A DNA stretch of 64,000 nt, from assembly GCA_963743325.1 (NCBI GenBank), contig CAVUOZ010000010.1:620001-684000 (forward strand). Direction: 5' to 3'. This document shows positions 44,425-53,414 of this stretch, one piece after another; positions within the stretch are counted from its first letter, which is position 1; each line of letters begins with the position of its first letter. The stretch is from DATFVA01 sp963743325. Lineage in GTDB: Bacteria; Bacteroidota; Ignavibacteria; Ignavibacteriales; Ignavibacteriaceae. The notes below the pieces were generated by a model, which saw nothing but the letters and a program-made list of their open reading frames with translations, was not told where the DNA came from and did no database searches. Both the position numbers and the translations under genes were made by a program.

Positions 44425-45459
44425 TTAAGATAATCTTTCTTTTAATATATGAATGTTATCTATCTCAGACGGATCATATCCTCTGAGGACAGCAGTATAA
44501 TAAGTTATCCAATCAAATAAATAAATCAAATCCATTAATCGCACCTTGAAATCCGCTTCTTCACTTTCAATATTCATATATTCCAGACCTTTTTTAACTG
44601 CCAGTTGGGTGGTAATTTCAAATCTTTTTTTGATCTGTGGATGGTATGCTTCATCAAGGATATTAATAAGCTTTGTACTGAACTGCTTCTCGCTGAAGCT
44701 TTCCCATCCAATAATTTCGTTATGATTTAGTTCGGGAATGACATTATGGAAGGCATGCAATTTGGCGTTCTCATTTAACTGACATTTAAGGCGGTACCCT
44801 GCTGCAGAAGTTATGTCAGCTGAAGAATAAATTACCGGAATAAAACCTAGCAGCTGTTCAGCACAGTGGACTGCAATATTATTTTCCCGGGCATATTCTT
44901 CCCCTTTAGCCTCCCAGAGATTTTTGATCTTTTCAACTACTGAACTGTGATCAGCAGCCAAACCCAGTTCATAGAGCACTTTTAATAGAGAAAAGAAACT
45001 AAGTCCGAGTGCAAATCTTGGCTGGAATCCTGGTTTCATTTTAACTAAGGGAATTTTTTCCTTGTCCGCGATATCGCCCACTTTTCCCCCGGTCGAGATA
45101 CACACAATCTGACACTTCCTCTTTATTCCCTCCTTAAACACGGAAATTGTCTCCTCTGTGTCACCCGAATATGATGAAATAAACAATAACGTATTTTCAT
45201 CTGCAAATTTTGGTAAATTGTAATTTCTGTTAACTAAGAAAGGAAGTGATAATTCCTCCCCCAGAAAATTCAGCATTAAATCACCGCTTATCGCGGATCC
45301 CCCCAACCCTGAGAGAATTATATTCCTGAATTTTTTAGTTTTAAGTATTTCAACGTCAATCCCATTATTCCAGGCTGAATCGATCTGGGTGTAAGATTCT
45401 TTTAATACTTTGAATTGAATCCGGGGATCGTACTTAACAACATAGTCATTTATGTTCAT
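44425..45459 (-). CDS. Bifunctional phosphoglucose/phosphomannose isomerase (SIS domain)
   Basis: 344 residues. The N-terminal SIS domain has LSGLGGSAISGDL and FISSYSGDTEETISVFKEG, the sugar-phosphate loops of the PGI/PMI family first described in archaea; the C-terminal half holds LNENAKLHAFHNVIPELNHNEI with the catalytic Glu and His. Interconverts fructose-6-phosphate with glucose-6-phosphate and mannose-6-phosphate. It is followed upstream by ptsI and may feed cell-envelope sugars. Confidence 0.88.
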   Translation of the reverse strand: MNINDYVVKYDPRIQFKVLKESYTQIDSAWNNGIDVEILKTKKFRNIILSGLGGSAISGDLMLNFLGEELSLPFLVNRNYNLPKFADENTLLFISSYSGDTEETISVFKEGIKRKCQIVCISTGGKVGDIADKEKIPLVKMKPGFQPRFALGLSFFSLLKVLYELGLAADHSSVVEKIKNLWEAKGEEYARENNIAVHCAEQLLGFIPVIYSSADITSAAGYRLKCQLNENAKLHAFHNVIPELNHNEIIGWESFSEKQFSTKLINILDEAYHPQIKKRFEITTQLAVKKGLEYMNIESEEADFKVRLMDLIYLFDWITYYTAVLRGYDPSEIDNIHILKERLS

Positions 45460-45468
45460 TTCAATTCC

Positions 45469-47235
45469 TTATATGATATTTCTGGTGCGGGTAATTGAAT
45501 TGTCTTTAAAGAATTTTTCAATTCTAATCAGGATTTCCTCCTGTGTAACAATAGAAAGGCAGTCATCAGCGAGTTTTTTCAGGTTTTCCATTGAACAGCT
45601 TCGTATTATTCTTTTGGCATACGCTATTGTTGAAGGCGACATACTTAAAGATTCCAGTCCGAGACCGACAAGCAGCGGGATAGCGAGAGTGTCTGCTGCC
45701 ATTTCACCGCAAATGCTGACGCTTTTGTGAGATTTTTTAGCTTCCTGTACTATGTGATAAATTGTCCTCACCACAGCCGGACTGAACTCCTGGAAAAGGT
45801 GGGCTACGAGATCATTACCTCGGTCTACAGCCATCAGATACTGGATGAGATCATTTGTCCCGATACTTAGAAAATCAACTTCATTTGCAAATTCTTTAGC
45901 CAGTAAAGCTGCGGAAGGAACTTCCACCATTATCCCTATCTTCATATGTTTGTCGTAAGCAATTTTATTTTTTTTAAGCTCCTGCCTGCATTCATCAATT
46001 AATTCTTTGGATTGTCTTATCTCTTTAATTGTGGATACCATCGGAAGCATGACCTGGATGTTTTTGTTAACACTTGCTCTAAGAATGGCTTTAATCTGCG
46101 TCCTGAAAATTCCCGGGTTTTCAAGAAGCAGACGTATACCTCTCAATCCGAGAAAGGGATTGGGTTCTTTGTAATCAAGAAGTTTAAATTTATCGCCGCC
46201 GATATCAAAGACTCTAATTGTAAAGGAATCAGGATAAATCCTGCTTGCCAGGTTTGTGTAAATGACTGTTTGTTCGTCTTCAGATGGGAATTCACCCAAT
46301 TCTTCAAGGATTTGTTCCGTTCTGTATAATCCGATACCTTCAGCACCACTTGTAATGACCAGATCAATTTCACCGGTAACATCAACGTTTGCCTGCAGTG
46401 TAATTTTCCGGCCATCTGTGGTCACAGCAGGTTTGTCCTTTAATTCCTCAAGCTCTTTCTGTAGTAGTATAAGTTTTTCGAGCTTAAGATTGAAAAAGTT
46501 TATTTGTTCTTCATTTGGGTTTATGATAATGTAACCATGAAATCCATCCACTATTATTGTATCATCTTCGCAGATATGCATAGTTGCGTTATGGGTTCCG
46601 ACTACAGCCGGAATATTCAGCGATCGTGAGACTATTGCTGCGTGAGATGTTAGTCCGCCGTGGTCAGTTACAAATCCCTGCACATTACTCCGGCTTAATA
46701 AAATAGTGTCGGCAGGAGTCAACGAATCGCTGACCACAACTACATCATGCTTTATTTTAGACTGCCATCTTTTTTTCTGCAGATTCCTGATAATCCTGTC
46801 TTTGATATCCCCTATGTCGTGAGCTCTTTCTTTCATATAAGTTTCATGAGAAATCATCATCAGATCCTGATACCTGGTTATTTCATCATCAACAATATAT
46901 TCCGGCTGCTTTCTTTCTGTCTCTATTCTTTTAATAATGTTTCCAATCAGAACAGGATCATCGAGTATCATTATTTGTGCTTCAAAAATTGCCGCCCTTT
47001 CATCACCCATTTTTTCACGTGCTATTCCCAGTACCTTATTAAGTTCTTTTTTTGATTTATTTAAGGCTTCCTCAAGATTCTTTTTTGCCTCTTCAATGTC
47101 TGTTATTTCTCCCTTATTAATATCCAGCTTTTCTTTTGTATATAGATAAGCTTTACCGATCACAATTCCGGGAGCAGCGGCGATCCCGGCAATTTTATTC
47201 TCTGATTCAAGAAATATTTGTCTGAATGATTTCAC
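45469..47235 (-). CDS. ptsI: PTS enzyme I (phosphoenolpyruvate-protein phosphotransferase)
   Basis: Takes phosphate from PEP and passes it to HPr. 588 residues. Active His is H198 in TDHGGLTSHAAIVSR; the PEP-binding barrel shows FDIGGDKFK, NPFLGLRGIRLLL, the signature DFLSIGTNDLIQYLMAVDR and SICGEMAADTLAI. Starts with GTG overlapping the HPr stop (GTGA). No sugar-specific EII gene is present in the window. Confidence 0.95.
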   Translation of the reverse strand: MKSFRQIFLESENKIAGIAAAPGIVIGKAYLYTKEKLDINKGEITDIEEAKKNLEEALNKSKKELNKVLGIAREKMGDERAAIFEAQIMILDDPVLIGNIIKRIETERKQPEYIVDDEITRYQDLMMISHETYMKERAHDIGDIKDRIIRNLQKKRWQSKIKHDVVVVSDSLTPADTILLSRSNVQGFVTDHGGLTSHAAIVSRSLNIPAVVGTHNATMHICEDDTIIVDGFHGYIIINPNEEQINFFNLKLEKLILLQKELEELKDKPAVTTDGRKITLQANVDVTGEIDLVITSGAEGIGLYRTEQILEELGEFPSEDEQTVIYTNLASRIYPDSFTIRVFDIGGDKFKLLDYKEPNPFLGLRGIRLLLENPGIFRTQIKAILRASVNKNIQVMLPMVSTIKEIRQSKELIDECRQELKKNKIAYDKHMKIGIMVEVPSAALLAKEFANEVDFLSIGTNDLIQYLMAVDRGNDLVAHLFQEFSPAVVRTIYHIVQEAKKSHKSVSICGEMAADTLAIPLLVGLGLESLSMSPSTIAYAKRIIRSCSMENLKKLADDCLSIVTQEEILIRIEKFFKDNSITRTRNII

Positions 47236-47498
47236 AATTCGTCAAATCCTCTGTTAAAATAATCTACAATTTCATGAGCCGCCTGATTTTCATCTTCACC
47301 TTCAAAAGACAATGTTACTTCGGAACCCATTTCAGCAGCAAGAGTCATTACGCCTATTATGCTCTTTCCGTTTATGTTCAGACCGTTTTTAGAAATGAAA
47401 AACTCGCATCTGTATTTAGAAGCCATTTTAACTATTGTTGCCGCAGGACGGGTATGCATCCCTGCCTTATTAATTATCTTTACTGTTTTTTCGATCAT
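47232..47498 (-). CDS. ptsH: HPr phosphocarrier protein
   Basis: 88 residues with phosphorylation site H15 in AGMHTRPAAT and S46 in INGKSIIGVM, the position that HPr kinase modifies in other bacteria. Accepts phosphate from enzyme I encoded next to it. The ATG overlaps the stop of the polyprenyl synthase gene. Confidence 0.95.
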   Translation of the reverse strand: MIEKTVKIINKAGMHTRPAATIVKMASKYRCEFFISKNGLNINGKSIIGVMTLAAEMGSEVTLSFEGEDENQAAHEIVDYFNRGFDEL

Positions 47499-48493
47499 TA
47501 CTTCATTCTTTTAATTAAACTATCAGCAAGCCACATGAATATTTCACGATCTTCGCTGTTTTTCAATACTTTTAAAGATCGCAAAGCCTGACTGGTATAT
47601 TTTTTTATTGTTTTTTGCGCATCATTGATGACCCCGAGATTTTCATAGATCTGTTTATATTTTTTAACCTGATTTCGATTAATGCCTCTGGATCTGACGA
47701 GATTCCTTAATTCTGACCTGTTTTTTCCTGCAGCTTTTTCAAGAGCTTTTACAAGCAGAAATGTTTTTTTGCCTTCAACCAGGTCTCCGCCGATAGTTTT
47801 ACCGAATTCAGTTTCATCAGCTGTTATATCCAGAAGATCATCCTGCACCTGGAATGCAATTCCGATATTCCTGCCAAATGATGATAAAGCCTTTATCTCC
47901 TCTGCTGAACCGCGGCCCAATCGTGCACCTATTGAACAGCACATCTCAAGCATTGCCGCAGTTTTTTTCTGAATCATCTTTAAGTATTCATTAAGCCTTA
48001 CGGATGCCCTGCTCTCATATTCTTTATCAAGACTCTGTCCTTCACAAACTTCAACCAATCCTCTCGTAAAATCAGCCAGAATAACTTTTGAATTTCCATT
48101 GCAATCTTTTAAGAGATTTTCATAAGCTACTGCAAGCAGGCTGTCACCTGCAAGTATTGCTGTATGATTATCATATTTTATGTGAAGTGTTAATCTTCCT
48201 CTTCTCTTTTCTGCATTATCCATTATATCATCGTGCACCAGTGTAAAGTTGTGCAGCAGTTCAACTGCTGCCCCGCTATAATATGCATCGGCATATTTCC
48301 CTCCTACAGCCTTGGCAGAAAGCAGTACAAGCAGGGGTCTGAGTCTCTTGCCACCGCTTTCTATTATATAGTACGCTGGTGAATAAAGATTTATCGGTTT
48401 TCTCTTCGATAAAACTTTACTCAGAATCTGTTCAACCTGTTTTCGTTCATGCTCATATATTGATTTGAAATCCTTATTAACAGTTATATTCAA
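47498..48493 (-). CDS. Polyprenyl diphosphate synthase
   Basis: All-trans prenyl diphosphate synthase making the chain for quinones or carriers. 331 residues with SGGKRLRPLLVLLSA, first Asp-rich motif HDDIMDNAEKRRG and second QDDLLDITAD. Chain length (geranylgeranyl to octaprenyl) cannot be read reliably. Preceded, with a 4-base overlap, by the IPP isomerase that supplies dimethylallyl diphosphate. Confidence 0.92.
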   Translation of the reverse strand: MNITVNKDFKSIYEHERKQVEQILSKVLSKRKPINLYSPAYYIIESGGKRLRPLLVLLSAKAVGGKYADAYYSGAAVELLHNFTLVHDDIMDNAEKRRGRLTLHIKYDNHTAILAGDSLLAVAYENLLKDCNGNSKVILADFTRGLVEVCEGQSLDKEYESRASVRLNEYLKMIQKKTAAMLEMCCSIGARLGRGSAEEIKALSSFGRNIGIAFQVQDDLLDITADETEFGKTIGGDLVEGKKTFLLVKALEKAAGKNRSELRNLVRSRGINRNQVKKYKQIYENLGVINDAQKTIKKYTSQALRSLKVLKNSEDREIFMWLADSLIKRMK

Positions 48494-49536
48494 TGTAAAT
48501 TTCCTGTTTCGATAATTTTATTTTTTCTTAATTCCTTTAATGTTGATGAACCTGTTAAGTACATGATTTTTTTTATATAACCGAACCATTCCCTGATAAG
48601 ATTTTCAACGCCTTCTGCACCGTATCTGTCGAGGGTTTGTAAAATTATTCTGGCAGATGCAACAATATCAGAACCAAGAGCGAGGGCTTTAGCGGCCTCA
48701 ACCGGAGAATTTATTCCTCCCGATCCGATAAGTGTAAAATCGTATTTCTTTTTCAATTTAGAAACAGTTCTGATGCAGTAGGATGTAGGTAATCCCCAGT
48801 CCCAGAATTCTTTATCTTTTCCATTTTTATTTCTCAGAATTTCCACGCCTGCCCAGCTTGTTCCTCCGGCCCCGGCAACATCGATTCCTTTGACACCGCA
48901 CTCCAGTAGTTTTTTGGCAGCTTTTTCCGAGATTCCGGCACCGACTTCTTTAACAATAACCGGAATTTTGATCTCTTTAACCATCTTCCTTATTTTTTTT
49001 AAGAATCCCGTAAACTCAGGTTCTCCGCCAGTCTGAATCAGTTCCTGCAAGGGATTGACGTGCACAACCATTGCATTTGCTTCGACAAGATCTGCGAGAA
49101 AATTAATAGAATATAATGTTTCCATTTTAATTAACTGAGCCGCGCCGATATTGCCAAGAATCGGAATTGAAGGTGCATTCTTTCTTATTATTTTGTAGGT
49201 ATTATGGAAACTTTTATTTTCAAGAGCCTGCCGCTGGCTGCCGACACCAAGTGGAACATTCAGATTATTTGCAGCTGAAGAGAGCCTGGCATTTATATCT
49301 TCAGCTTCAGAGGTTCCGCCGGTCATACAGGAAATCAGAAACGGATAATCTATTTTTTTGTCAAGAAAGACAGTTTCGACGATTACTTTCGATATATCTA
49401 CCTCCGTGATCGCGTAATGTTCAAAATCATAAAATTCAAATCCGTTTGTTTTACTTTTAAATGCAACTTCATCTGTCAATGCCAGCTCTAAATGTTCTGT
49501 TTTTCTTTTAGAAGTTGAATCCGGATCCTGGTTCAT
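48490..49536 (-). CDS. fni: Type 2 isopentenyl-diphosphate isomerase
   Basis: FMN- and NADPH-dependent isomerase converting IPP to DMAPP. 348 residues; motifs are RKTEHLELAL, SCMTGGT, GVGSQRQAL, HVNPLQELIQTGGE, VIVKEVGAGIS and DVAGAGGTSWAG, then GSGGINSPVEAAKAL for FMN phosphate. First gene of the fni-polyprenyl synthase-ptsH-ptsI run, all overlapping. Confidence 0.94.
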   Translation of the reverse strand: MNQDPDSTSKRKTEHLELALTDEVAFKSKTNGFEFYDFEHYAITEVDISKVIVETVFLDKKIDYPFLISCMTGGTSEAEDINARLSSAANNLNVPLGVGSQRQALENKSFHNTYKIIRKNAPSIPILGNIGAAQLIKMETLYSINFLADLVEANAMVVHVNPLQELIQTGGEPEFTGFLKKIRKMVKEIKIPVIVKEVGAGISEKAAKKLLECGVKGIDVAGAGGTSWAGVEILRNKNGKDKEFWDWGLPTSYCIRTVSKLKKKYDFTLIGSGGINSPVEAAKALALGSDIVASARIILQTLDRYGAEGVENLIREWFGYIKKIMYLTGSSTLKELRKNKIIETGNLH

Positions 49537-49786
49537 CGTTGAAGTACTTTATTTATAAATTTTTATATGAAACAAAATATCAAATTTTTGATAAAAATAC
49601 CCGATGCTCTCTTCATCCTCTCTCTGGGGATAAGTTCACAAACAAAAATCAATCTCTAAATTTATTCCTTTAAAAAAATGTGATAAATAGTTTGTTCGTG
49701 AAATTTATCATAAGGTTTTGAATTTGATTAATGTAAGTTACTCAGGAATCAGTTAACGACATATATAATAATGAAAGGAGACACGT

Positions 49787-50279
49787 ATGACTGAGAAAAC
49801 ATTGAGAAACCTGTTCGTGGATGAGTTAAGGGATATTTATGATGCTGAAAATCAGCTAATAAAAGCACTTCCCAAAATGGCCGACCACGCTCATTCGGAT
49901 GAATTGAAGACGGCTTTCAGGGATCACCTTGAACAAACCAAGGAATCATGTCAAGAGGGTTGAGGATATTTTTGGACAGATCAGGGAAAAGAAGGAGAGT
50001 AAGAACTGCGCCGCAATGAAAGGCATTGTAACTGAAGGCGAAGAAATGATGAGGGAATTTTCAAAATCTTCTGCTCTGGATGCAGCTCTAATAGCAGCAG
50101 CCCAAAAGGTTGAACATTATGAAATGGCTTCATACGGCTCATTAAGAACATATGCCGAACAGCTTAAATTAGATGGAGTAGCAGACAAGCTTCAATCCAC
50201 ACTGAATGAGGAGGGTGAAGCGAATTCCCTGCTATCCAGACTGGCAATGCACGAAATTAATTATGAAACCATGGCTTAG
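49787..50279 (+). pseudogene. DUF892/YciE ferritin-like gene with a one-base frameshift
   Basis: The gene opens at ATG 49787 after a strong AAAGGAG site and encodes TEKTLRNLFVDELRDIYDAENQL, the YciE/DUF892 start, then runs into TGA at 49961 after HLEQTKESCQEG. The +1 frame carries on with NHVKRVEDIFGQI and the rest of the ferritin-like helices (CAAMKGIVTEGEEMM, ALIAAAQKVEHYEMASYG) to the stop at 50279. Dropping one G at 49942-49943 restores HLEQTKNHVKRVEDIF and a protein of about 163 residues, the family's normal size. Stress-related family; function poorly known. Confidence 0.8.
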
Positions 50280-50297
50280 TTAAATAATAAAATCAAT

Positions 50298-50328
50298 TAA
50301 AAACCCTGCTGAATTAAGCAGGGTTTTC
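50298..50328. terminator. Bidirectional Rho-independent terminator
   Basis: AAAACCCTGCT and AGCAGGGTTTT form an 11-bp stem around GAATTA between convergent stops at 50279 and 50327, with T-rich sequence on both sides in the respective reading direction. Confidence 0.88.
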
Positions 50329-50923
50329 ATTTTATATTCGAAATTTCAAGTATTTCCTGATCATCAAAATCAAGCATGGAATTAACCAACCTGAAATGTG
50401 AAAATAAATTTAGATCTTCTACAGTAATGTCCTGCAAAAAAATTCTTTTCCCGTTTAATAATCTTTCTCTTGCTGTTCCTTTTAAAAGTGGAAATTCAGG
50501 TGTAAACCATTTTATCCCATCATAAAAAATAATATTGGCAATCGATGAATCTGTCACTTTTCCCTTTTTTACAATGAGAATGTCATCACAATCTCCTCTT
50601 TCTTTCATCATGATGACAATTGGACTTCTGTCGATAAATTTATGATCATATTTAATATTATTGTTTTCAATGATTTTAAGCGATCGGACTTTAACCGGAA
50701 TATATTTTTGAAATTCTACGAAATAGGATTCTTTATTATAAAGAAATCGTGCTTTAATTTTACCCGTCATATATTGATCCGGAACAACGAGTATTTTTTC
50801 TAAGTTTATTTTTGAGGACTGATGGAACTGGGATTCGTAGGAATGCTCGAACCTTTTCCGGTGCCATAGCAGGTTTTGTGGAACTCCATTTATGATTTTT
50901 ATTGTTTCAACCAAGAGGTACAT
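50327..50923 (-). CDS. pabC: Aminotransferase class IV, probable aminodeoxychorismate lyase
   Basis: PLP enzyme of the class IV fold, 198 residues, short for the family. Motifs YDHKFIDR (expected PLP Lys), GKVTDSSIANIIFYDG and PLLKGTARERLL match PabC-like lyases that release p-aminobenzoate and pyruvate from aminodeoxychorismate. Overlaps pabB by 17 bases and completes a pabA-pabB-pabC operon, which supports the function better than sequence alone. Confidence 0.82.
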   Translation of the reverse strand: MYLLVETIKIINGVPQNLLWHRKRFEHSYESQFHQSSKINLEKILVVPDQYMTGKIKARFLYNKESYFVEFQKYIPVKVRSLKIIENNNIKYDHKFIDRSPIVIMMKERGDCDDILIVKKGKVTDSSIANIIFYDGIKWFTPEFPLLKGTARERLLNGKRIFLQDITVEDLNLFSHFRLVNSMLDFDDQEILEISNIK

Positions 50924-51878
50924 AAACTTTATTTACCATTTCATCGTACTCGGTTTCTGCATCGCTGAGAGCCGTAATGCCTCCTCCGCTCCTGAACTGC
51001 AAACCTTCACCTTTTTTTTCTATGTAACGGATGTTCACACCACTTTCTAAATCCGTTCCATCAAATATTCCGAATATACCTGTAAAATAACCCCTCTCCT
51101 GTTTCTCCGTATTCTTTATGATCTCAACAGTTTTCTGTTTAGGGGCACCGCTTATAGAGCCTGCCGGGAGCATCTTTGTGAGGATGTCTGCCAGTCCATG
51201 CCTCCAGTTTTTGGCAAGATTACCTCTGATCTCGGAGCTTACCTGAAGTAAATCCTTCTGGTTTGTTTGTATCTTATCTATATACCTGAATTTTGTTACC
51301 GTTACCCCTTCAGAAATGATAGATAAATCATTCCTGATTAAATCGACTATCGTATTATGCTCATATAATTCCTTTTTACTGCTCAGCAGTTTCTCTTCAG
51401 CACCCGGAATTGAGGCATCAATTGTGCCTTTCATTGGATAGGAAAATATTTGATCATCCTCTATCTTCACAAAACACTCGGGTGAAAAAACCAGAAATTC
51501 ATTTTTAAATAATAGTTTGTACGGAGCTTTGGAAGCATAAAAAAGTTCTTCTAAAGTCAGATTTGTTTCTAAACCGGTAGGAAATGTGAGATTAATTAAA
51601 TAAGTATCCCCGCGATTTATATGCTGTTCAACTTCATGAAAAGCATCCAGGTACTGTTCTTTCCGTACCGGAAGTTTCTTAAAGAACTCTAATCCTTTTT
51701 TCTCCTGAACAATATCAATATTATTCTTTCCTTTCACATCATATAAAATATCCTCCTTCAGCGACTCATCAAGTCTGCAGATAAACGGATTATTCATTTC
51801 AAAATCTATAACGAAAAGAAATGGAATTCCTTCAGCCGCAAAGAGGTTGATATTTTTTTTGAATTCCTGACGGGTCAT
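50907..51878 (-). CDS. pabB: Aminodeoxychorismate synthase component I
   Basis: Chorismate-utilising enzyme adding an amino group for p-aminobenzoate (folate) synthesis. 323 residues, lacking the long N-terminal domain of many anthranilate synthases. Core motifs: YPMKGTIDASIPGAEEKL (Lys typical of PabB rather than TrpE), IVDLIRNDLS, MLPAGSISGAPKQKTVEII and VNIRYIEKKGEGLQFRSGGGI. Uses ammonia from the glutaminase subunit encoded directly upstream. Confidence 0.9.
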   Translation of the reverse strand: MTRQEFKKNINLFAAEGIPFLFVIDFEMNNPFICRLDESLKEDILYDVKGKNNIDIVQEKKGLEFFKKLPVRKEQYLDAFHEVEQHINRGDTYLINLTFPTGLETNLTLEELFYASKAPYKLLFKNEFLVFSPECFVKIEDDQIFSYPMKGTIDASIPGAEEKLLSSKKELYEHNTIVDLIRNDLSIISEGVTVTKFRYIDKIQTNQKDLLQVSSEIRGNLAKNWRHGLADILTKMLPAGSISGAPKQKTVEIIKNTEKQERGYFTGIFGIFDGTDLESGVNIRYIEKKGEGLQFRSGGGITALSDAETEYDEMVNKVYVPLG

Positions 51879-52454
51879 TTAAATAACTTCAATGTTCAGG
51901 AAATTTTTCATCAGTTCTTTCCCATATTCTGTTATTACTGATTCAGGGTGAAACTGCACTCCGAATAGATTAAATTCTTTGTGCTGGAATGACATTATAT
52001 TTCCTTCTTCAGAAAGTCCCGTTATTTGCAATCCGGAAGGTATATTCCCAACATCAATGACCCAGGAGTGATATAAACCGGCAGTAAATTTTGCAGGAAT
52101 ATTTTTAAATAGAACAGACTCTTCAAAAACATGTATTTCCTTCGGCTGACCATGAATCACCGAAGGAAGATGGATCAGCTCCGCACCAAAATATTGTGCG
52201 ATTGCTTCATGCCCGAGACAAATTCCAAGAATCGGTTTAGTAGCGTAGAATGAATCCAGTATATCCTGCAGCACCGGGAATTCTTTCGGCAGTCCGGGTC
52301 CCGGGGAAAGAATCAATTTATCATATCTTTCCAGTTCACTTATATCAGTCTTTTCACAAGGAATTACTGTCAGATCGCAGCCGGGAATCCGCCGGATTAA
52401 TTCTACAATATTATAGGTGAAGGAATCATTGTTATCAATCAGAGCTGTTTCCAT
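51879..52454 (-). CDS. pabA: Aminodeoxychorismate/anthranilate synthase glutaminase subunit
   Basis: Class I glutamine amidotransferase, 191 residues. Catalytic triad motifs: LGICLGHEAIAQ (nucleophile Cys), and FGVQFHPESVITEYG (His and Glu). LIDNNDSFTYNIVELI at the N-terminus is the family start. Paired with pabB; may also serve anthranilate synthase, as in several bacteria. Confidence 0.92.
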   Translation of the reverse strand: METALIDNNDSFTYNIVELIRRIPGCDLTVIPCEKTDISELERYDKLILSPGPGLPKEFPVLQDILDSFYATKPILGICLGHEAIAQYFGAELIHLPSVIHGQPKEIHVFEESVLFKNIPAKFTAGLYHSWVIDVGNIPSGLQITGLSEEGNIMSFQHKEFNLFGVQFHPESVITEYGKELMKNFLNIEVI

Positions 52455-52469
52455 TTTCCAGAGTGCGAT

Positions 52470-53201
52470 TTATTCCTTCAGTTCCTGTATTTTTCTATCA
52501 ATCATTCTGGCACCATCAGGCATCAGTTTTTTGGCTTTTTCGTAATTTTCCAGTGCTTTATCTTTATCACCCTGCGCCTGGTAAGCCTCACCTAATCCGT
52601 AATAAGCTACACCGGATTCAGGATACATTTCAATATTAAGATTAGCTATACCGACAGCATCCTCATATCTTTTCTCATCATTAAGCATTTCTATCAGTTT
52701 AACCAGCGTGTGATCGGAAAAATCATAAGTAAAGCTGCCGTAATATTGATCGTGAAGCTGATGATAGGTACTGATTGCTTCCGGTAATCCTTTTTCTTTT
52801 ATGGTTGTTAGAAGAACATCTTCGAGCATAAGTGGTCTTTGATTGCCCCTGTGGCATGTAACGCATTTAACATCCATAACATCTTTTGTGAATTCTGATA
52901 ACTGAGGAAGATAATCTTTATTAATCGCCATTACCATCTTCAACATTACTCTTGCTTCATCTTTTTCGGGTTTTTTATCTGCAGGAAAATCGAGCTGGTC
53001 TGTGCCTTCCTGTTCTGCATGACAGAATCCGCAATTTACACTAAGCGCACCTGTAAATGATCTCATTGTTTTAAGCAGGTCATCTTTGGAAATTAATTTA
53101 GGAAGTACCTGCAGGTTGGTAAATTTATCGGGTATCTGAGCCGAAGTTAAAACTGATGATATTATAATCAGTAAAGTAAGCAGATTCAATTTCTTAAACA
53201 T
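52470..53201 (-). CDS. Diheme cytochrome c with TPR C-terminus (reaction-centre cytochrome family)
   Basis: 243 residues, exported (signal ends SVLTSAQ). Two heme motifs CGFCH (C57) and CVTCH (C113) with MVMAINKDYLPQL between them and CHRGNQRP after, the pattern of the photosynthetic reaction-centre cytochrome c subunit family that is common in non-phototrophs too. Residues about 155-243 are two TPRs (AVGIANLNIEMYPESGVAYYGLG, ALENYEKAKKLMPDG). Probably a periplasmic electron carrier or interaction protein; no photosynthesis genes are present. 16 bases upstream of pabA on the same strand. Confidence 0.83.
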   Translation of the reverse strand: MFKKLNLLTLLIIISSVLTSAQIPDKFTNLQVLPKLISKDDLLKTMRSFTGALSVNCGFCHAEQEGTDQLDFPADKKPEKDEARVMLKMVMAINKDYLPQLSEFTKDVMDVKCVTCHRGNQRPLMLEDVLLTTIKEKGLPEAISTYHQLHDQYYGSFTYDFSDHTLVKLIEMLNDEKRYEDAVGIANLNIEMYPESGVAYYGLGEAYQAQGDKDKALENYEKAKKLMPDGARMIDRKIQELKE

Positions 53202-53414
53202 TAAATATGCCTCCGGAAATATTTGTACAAATATAATTATTGGGTTAACCTTAACTTATTCTAAAAATCATTACACTTCCACCCATTTAAAAAATTTCCC
53301 GCTTTCTAATATCTATTTACTTTATTCATATACCTGCTTCGTAACTTTTTGTTTTAAATCTAAAAAAGACTAAGTTTTTGCCGTTTAAGTTTTCTTTACT
53401 TAAAGGAACATCAT

